From Methanosarcinaceae archaeon (GTDB lineage: Archaea > Halobacteriota > Methanosarcinia > Methanosarcinales > Methanosarcinaceae), in the NCBI GenBank assembly GCA_020793555.1, contig DQIO01000240.1, positions 1-9,108 on the forward strand: 9,108 nt of DNA, given 5' to 3'. The notes under the pieces were generated by a model. The model was not told the origin of the DNA, searched no databases, and saw nothing but the letters and a program-made list of their open reading frames with translations. Position 1 is the stretch's first letter; each line of letters opens with the position of its first letter. A program made the translations under genes and the position numbers. This document shows, piece by piece, positions 6,439 through 9,108 of the stretch.

Positions 6439-6447
6439 TATTTTAAA
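6439..6447 (-). promoter_or_regulatory. TATA box of the lipoprotein-thiDN transcript
   Basis: TTTAAAATA on the minus strand, about 37 bp upstream of the lipoprotein ATG, followed by a GAGGA-type ribosome binding site at about 6413-6417. It is the only clear promoter upstream of the lipoprotein and thiDN pair. Confidence 0.45.
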
Positions 6448-6542
6448 TTGTAAGTATGGCAATTGGAAATTAGAAAATCGGCTTAATATACATTTTTCAG
6501 CTTAAATACTTGCGGATGCAATTTCAGAGACTTTTTAACATA

Positions 6543-6703
6543 TTCCGGATAAATGGATTGTGGCAAAAATATTCACCGCAAAGAACACCCACCTCCTACG
6601 GAGTTGAGTGCCTGCTACGCCCACAAGGTGTGCAGGTTGCGGAGAACGCAGTGGGTCGTTGATTTTTCTCTGTGTTTTATGTGGTTTCCGAACCATTCCG
6701 GAA
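6543..6703. repeat. 161-bp structured intergenic element, cloverleaf-like
   Basis: The ends TTCCGGA-TAA-ATGG (6543-6556) and CCATTCCGGAA (6693-6703) are complementary apart from a 3-base bulge. Inside, 6576-6588 pairs with 6672-6684 in 12 of 13 positions, counting two G-T pairs. CCCAC (6588-6592) pairs with GTGGG (6651-6655) and closes three hairpins: CTCC/GGAG (6593-6603), CCTGC/GCAGG (6611-6636) and TGCG/CGCA (6638-6650). The first and third directly abut the closing stem. It is much more GC-rich than its surroundings. A 62-codon frame on the minus strand crosses it but looks spurious. It may be a dispersed palindromic repeat, a small non-autonomous element or a structured RNA. I see no clear target-site duplication. 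It lies between the divergent lipoprotein and hisD genes. Confidence 0.5.
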
Positions 6704-6780
6704 GATAATAAAAAGTATCTCATTTAAGGTGAAATACATTTGAAAACTAAAAGTTGAAACTTGTGTGAAATGCGATGTGC

Positions 6781-6790
6781 AAATATAAAA
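6781..6790 (+). promoter_or_regulatory. TATA box, distal candidate promoter of hisD
   Basis: AAATATAAAA is a near-ideal archaeal TATA box. It predicts a start near 6812 and a leader of about 130 nt before hisD. A second, weaker box lies downstream. Which one is used cannot be told from sequence alone. Confidence 0.4.
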
Positions 6791-6870
6791 ATCCTTAACG
6801 TGAAAGGAGTTTGGACAGCCCGATGTGTAAGTTTTAAACATGATGCGTGCATATCAAAAGCAGAAACGCG

Positions 6871-6878
6871 AAATATAG
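6871..6878 (+). promoter_or_regulatory. TATA-like box, proximal candidate promoter of hisD
   Basis: AAATATAG, preceded by the purine-rich GAAACGCG as a possible BRE, predicts a start near 6902 and a leader of about 38 nt. The hisD ATG is preceded by CAGGAAAC at about 6926-6933, a weak and distant Shine-Dalgarno sequence. Confidence 0.35.
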
Positions 6879-6939
6879 TATTAGTATTTTTTATTTCGGT
6901 CAATAAAAAGACTCAAAACCTATTCAGGAAACAATTATC

Positions 6940-8226
6940 ATGCTGTACAAACACTTATCCGATGTTACCGATGCAGAAATGGAAAAAATGCTATGTCGCG
7001 GTGGAGAACTTGCAGACGTCAATGAGACTGTGTCATCCATACTTGACGATGTGAGGGAAGAAGGTGACAGTGCCCTGATACGTTATACAGAACAATTCGA
7101 TGGTGCAAAACTTAAAATTGCAAACATCGAAGTAACAAAAGAGGAGATCGATGAAGCTGTGAGCAAACTCGATGAGGAACTCCTGCATCACCTTGAAGTT
7201 GCAGCAAAGAATATACGCACATTCCATACTGCACAAATGCCGCAAAGTACGTGGTTTATCGAGATTGCGCCTGGTATCGAACTCGGGCAGAAAATAACAC
7301 CGCTTAGCAGTGTTGGCGCATACATCCCGGGAGGTCGGGCATCCTACCCCTCAACTGTGCTGATGACAGTGATACCTGCAAAAGTTGCAGGTGTGAAGAA
7401 TGTGGTCATGTGCACGCCACCGCAAGCCGATGGCAGCGTAAACCCTCTTACACTTGCAGCTGCGAGGTTGACAGGTGTTGATCATGTTTACAAGATCGGA
7501 GGTGTGCAGGCTATCGGTGCTATGGCATACGGCAGCGAGACTGTGATGGGTGTGGACAAGATTGTGGGTCCGGGTAATGTGTATGTAACTGCCGCAAAAA
7601 TGCAGGTAAGGGGAGAAGCTGAGATCGATTTTCCTGCCGGACCCAGTGAAGTGCTTATCATCGCCGATGATTCGGCAGACGCAAAAATGGCAGCATCCGA
7701 CATTATCGCACAGGCTGAGCATGATCCAAATGCAATTTCGGTGTTGATTACGACATCAGACTTACTTGCAAAGGAAGTTATGTATGAGGTTATCCGACAA
7801 GCTGAGAATACTAAAAGGCGTGAGATCGTGAATGAATCACTCAAAAATGCTGCATTACTTGTAGCAGATTCCATGAATGTGTGCATCGATTTTGCCAACG
7901 AGTTCGGAGCAGAACACCTTGAGATCATGGTGAATGATGCAGATTCGGTACTGGATAGAATTGACAATGCTGGCTCAATATTTGTAGGTAATTACGCACC
8001 CGTATCAGCCGGTGATTATGCTTCAGGAACGAACCACGTACTTCCAACAGCCGGATATGCAAAAATATATTCAGGACTCAATATCAATCACTTTGTCAAA
8101 TATTCAAGCATTCAGCGAATCGAAAAAGATGGGCTAAACAGCATCATGGATACAATTATAGCACTTGCCGAAGAAGAAGGACTCACAGCACATGCCGATG
8201 CAGTGAGAACCAGATTTGAAAATTGA
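6940..8226 (+). CDS. hisD: histidinol dehydrogenase
   Basis: 428 residues, close to the usual 430 or so. It oxidises L-histidinol to L-histidine in two NAD-dependent steps in the cytoplasm. Family hallmarks are present in order: [13 protein letters not shown] (126-138), [16 protein letters not shown] (185-200), [10 protein letters not shown] (207-216), DFPAGPSE (230-237) and AQAEHDPNA (257-265). Also present are FGAEHLE (322-328), [14 protein letters not shown] (357-370) and TAHADAVR (416-423). By homology the zinc ligands are Gln258, His261, Asp359 and His418, the catalytic pair is Glu325-His326, and His366 is also in the active site. All are intact. It is a stand-alone gene rather than part of a his operon here. 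The ATG at 6940 gives the usual N-terminus. Confident. Confidence 0.97.
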   Translation: MLYKHLSDVTDAEMEKMLCRGGELADVNETVSSILDDVREEGDSALIRYTEQFDGAKLKIANIEVTKEEIDEAVSKLDEELLHHLEVAAKNIRTFHTAQMPQSTWFIEIAPGIELGQKITPLSSVGAYIPGGRASYPSTVLMTVIPAKVAGVKNVVMCTPPQADGSVNPLTLAAARLTGVDHVYKIGGVQAIGAMAYGSETVMGVDKIVGPGNVYVTAAKMQVRGEAEIDFPAGPSEVLIIADDSADAKMAASDIIAQAEHDPNAISVLITTSDLLAKEVMYEVIRQAENTKRREIVNESLKNAALLVADSMNVCIDFANEFGAEHLEIMVNDADSVLDRIDNAGSIFVGNYAPVSAGDYASGTNHVLPTAGYAKIYSGLNINHFVKYSSIQRIEKDGLNSIMDTIIALAEEEGLTAHADAVRTRFEN

Positions 8227-8298
8227 ATTGTCATCCGCTTTCAATCAATCGGTAATTATTTAATAGGTGAACGCGTACAAACTTTATTAAGTTCAGCC

Positions 8299-8308
8299 AA
8301 ATATATAT
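8299..8308 (+). promoter_or_regulatory. TATA box of the DUF1699-type gene
   Basis: AAATATATAT lies in the 107-bp gap after hisD. It sits rather close to the ribosome binding site at 8323-8329, so transcription could instead use the weaker CTTTATTAA at about 8282-8290. Either suggests transcription separate from hisD. Confidence 0.35.
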
Positions 8309-8322
8309 TATGATTGAAATTT

Positions 8323-8329
8323 GGGGGAG
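8323..8329 (+). promoter_or_regulatory. ribosome binding site GGGGGAG
   Basis: GGGGGAG stands four bases before the ATG at 8334 and fixes the start of the DUF1699-type gene. Confidence 0.6.
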
Positions 8330-8333
8330 TTAA

Positions 8334-8729
8334 ATGAAAATAAGAGTGGTTAGTTCAAGAGAAGAAATTTCAAGCCTAGATCAAAATGAGACAGTAATAC
8401 ACCTTGCATTTAGACCATCGAACACAGATATTTTCACACTTGTGCAGACATGTCCGAAAGTCGAAGTTATCCAACTTCCAGGCTCATATAGGCGTACAGT
8501 GTCAAAATCGATCGAGATGTTCATAGATATGCAAAACATCAAGTTGATCGAAGGTGATGTTTGGGGACACAGAAAAGATATTAACGAATATTATACCACT
8601 TCACCTGCAATCGCTAACAAGGCAAAAGAGTTGAAATCTGAAGGTATGTCCGATGAGAAAATCGCTGAAAAACTTTCACGTGAGGGAAAACTCAACAAAG
8701 AGATGCTGCTCTATATGCTGAGCAAGTAA
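8334..8729 (+). CDS. DUF1699-type protein of unknown function
   Basis: 131 residues, beginning MKIRVVSSREEISSL. It resembles, from memory, the DUF1699 family described from Methanosarcina and close relatives; no function is known. The N-terminal part (about 1-80) looks alpha/beta: RVVSS, ETVIHLAFRPS, then VEVIQLPGSYRRTVSKS and IKLIEGDVWGHRKD. The C-terminal part (about 91-130) is helical. NKAKELKSEGMSDEKIAEKL reads like the first two helices of a helix-turn-helix of the resolvase or sigma-like kind, so DNA binding is possible. There is no signal peptide or membrane segment. It has its own promoter and a strong ribosome binding site. A T-rich tract follows the stop codon. The neighbour downstream is convergent. 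Confidence 0.8.
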   Translation: MKIRVVSSREEISSLDQNETVIHLAFRPSNTDIFTLVQTCPKVEVIQLPGSYRRTVSKSIEMFIDMQNIKLIEGDVWGHRKDINEYYTTSPAIANKAKELKSEGMSDEKIAEKLSREGKLNKEMLLYMLSK

Positions 8730-8730
8730 A

Positions 8731-8757
8731 TTTTCCTTTAATTTCTCACTTTTTTGA
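8731..8757 (+). terminator. T-rich transcription terminator
   Basis: Directly after the DUF1699-type stop codon come the runs TTTTCCTTTAATTT and CTTTTTTG. Poly-T tracts of this kind terminate archaeal transcription without needing a hairpin. The 83-bp gap separates two convergent genes. Confidence 0.5.
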
Positions 8758-8812
8758 TAGTATATGACTTTCGTAAATTCATATATTCATCCCAACCTAA
8801 ATGTCACAAAAG

Positions 8813-9108
8813 TCACACATTGAACTTAATAAAGCGACCATTAAGATCATGAATATCCATTGAATTCAATATACAAAGACCTTTATTAAGTTTATCCATC
8901 AACTTTGGCTCTTTTGGATTCATCTCCAGTTCAATTGTCTTTTCCGACATTTTAAAGATATTCATCGCTGAAAAATTCTTCCACTGAATTTTTTCATCGA
9001 TTGATTTGAAACGGTTTTCTCGTACCGATTTCAACTGGTTGTACTCTGTGGTAAATTTTCCCTGCGAGCGGATGTCTGGATAATCTTTGCCGAGATTTTT
9101 ATTCTGCT
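8813..9108 (-). CDS. hypothetical protein, C-terminal 97 residues (partial at window edge)
   Basis: The frame ends at the TGA at 8813-8815 and stays open to the window edge, so the gene starts outside. An in-frame TTG at 9032-9034 is not needed as a start, since coding-like sequence continues upstream (LGKDYPDIRSQGKFTTEYNQ). The visible part is lysine- and asparagine-rich, without membrane segments. It contains IDEKIQWKNFSAMNIF, then KTIELEMNPKEPKLMDKL, and ends in MDIHDLNGRFIKFNV. I do not recognise a family. It converges on the DUF1699-type gene. Confidence 0.55.
   Translation of the reverse strand, partial: QNKNLGKDYPDIRSQGKFTTEYNQLKSVRENRFKSIDEKIQWKNFSAMNIFKMSEKTIELEMNPKEPKLMDKLNKGLCILNSMDIHDLNGRFIKFNV

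Noticed and set aside
6593..6650. tRNA gene in the cloverleaf element
   Set aside because: Stem lengths and loops do not match tRNA: no 7-bp acceptor, no TTC loop, and hairpins of 4, 5 and 4 bp of the wrong sizes.
6535..6723. 62-codon minus-strand frame across the cloverleaf element
   Set aside because: The frame follows the inverted-repeat element almost exactly, has no ribosome binding site and reads as Arg/Pro/His-rich text typical of translated non-coding repeats.
6761..7054. 97-codon plus-strand frame overlapping the start of hisD
   Set aside because: It overlaps hisD in another frame, is cysteine-rich without pattern, and the hisD frame has full family support.

Overview
The window looks like chromosomal DNA of a methanogenic archaeon, most likely in the Methanosarcinales. 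The main clues are a protein of the methanogenesis marker 16 type (HcyBio/DUF39 domain plus two [4Fe-4S] cysteine clusters), an archaeal ThiD-ThiN fusion, a DUF1699-type protein known to me mainly from Methanosarcina relatives, TATA-box promoters, and GGTGAT/GGGGGAG-type ribosome binding sites matching the archaeal 16S 3' end. The DNA is AT-rich with long intergenic gaps, as is usual for Methanosarcinaceae.

Layout. Positions 1-413 hold two minus-strand genes: the first 16 codons of a probable HicB-family antitoxin (cut by the window edge) and, upstream of it, an unrecognised 100-residue protein. A 384-bp gap (414-797) follows, with a possible decayed coding remnant on the plus strand and a good TATA box. 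This precedes an unrecognised 380-residue cytoplasmic protein (798-1940, plus). The next 927 bp carry no gene, but about two thirds of it is a 626-bp element (2126-2751) with perfect 15-bp terminal inverted repeats, flanked by a perfect 8-bp direct repeat. It has the form of a non-autonomous transposable element. Three minus-strand genes, 6406 down to 2868, follow one another: a lipoprotein with two NrfJ-like OB-fold repeats, the bifunctional thiamine enzyme ThiDN, and the marker-16 metalloprotein. The first two are 43 bp apart and probably co-transcribed. The third has its own TATA box.

The 533-bp gap 6407-6939 contains a 161-bp element (6543-6703) bounded by imperfect inverted repeats. It can fold into a long stem closing a three-hairpin cloverleaf. 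Then come hisD (histidinol dehydrogenase, 6940-8226, plus) with all zinc and catalytic residues, a DUF1699-type small protein (8334-8729, plus), and a convergent minus-strand gene of unknown function that runs off the right edge.

How the genes relate: ThiDN makes thiamine phosphate from HMP-P and thiazole phosphate, and HisD does the last two steps of histidine synthesis. The marker-16 protein is a homologue of the sulfur-transferring HcyBio family and is restricted to methanogens. The lipoprotein is probably anchored outside the membrane. No single pathway ties the window together. The most notable undescribed features are the two non-coding elements, at 2126-2751 and 6543-6703.
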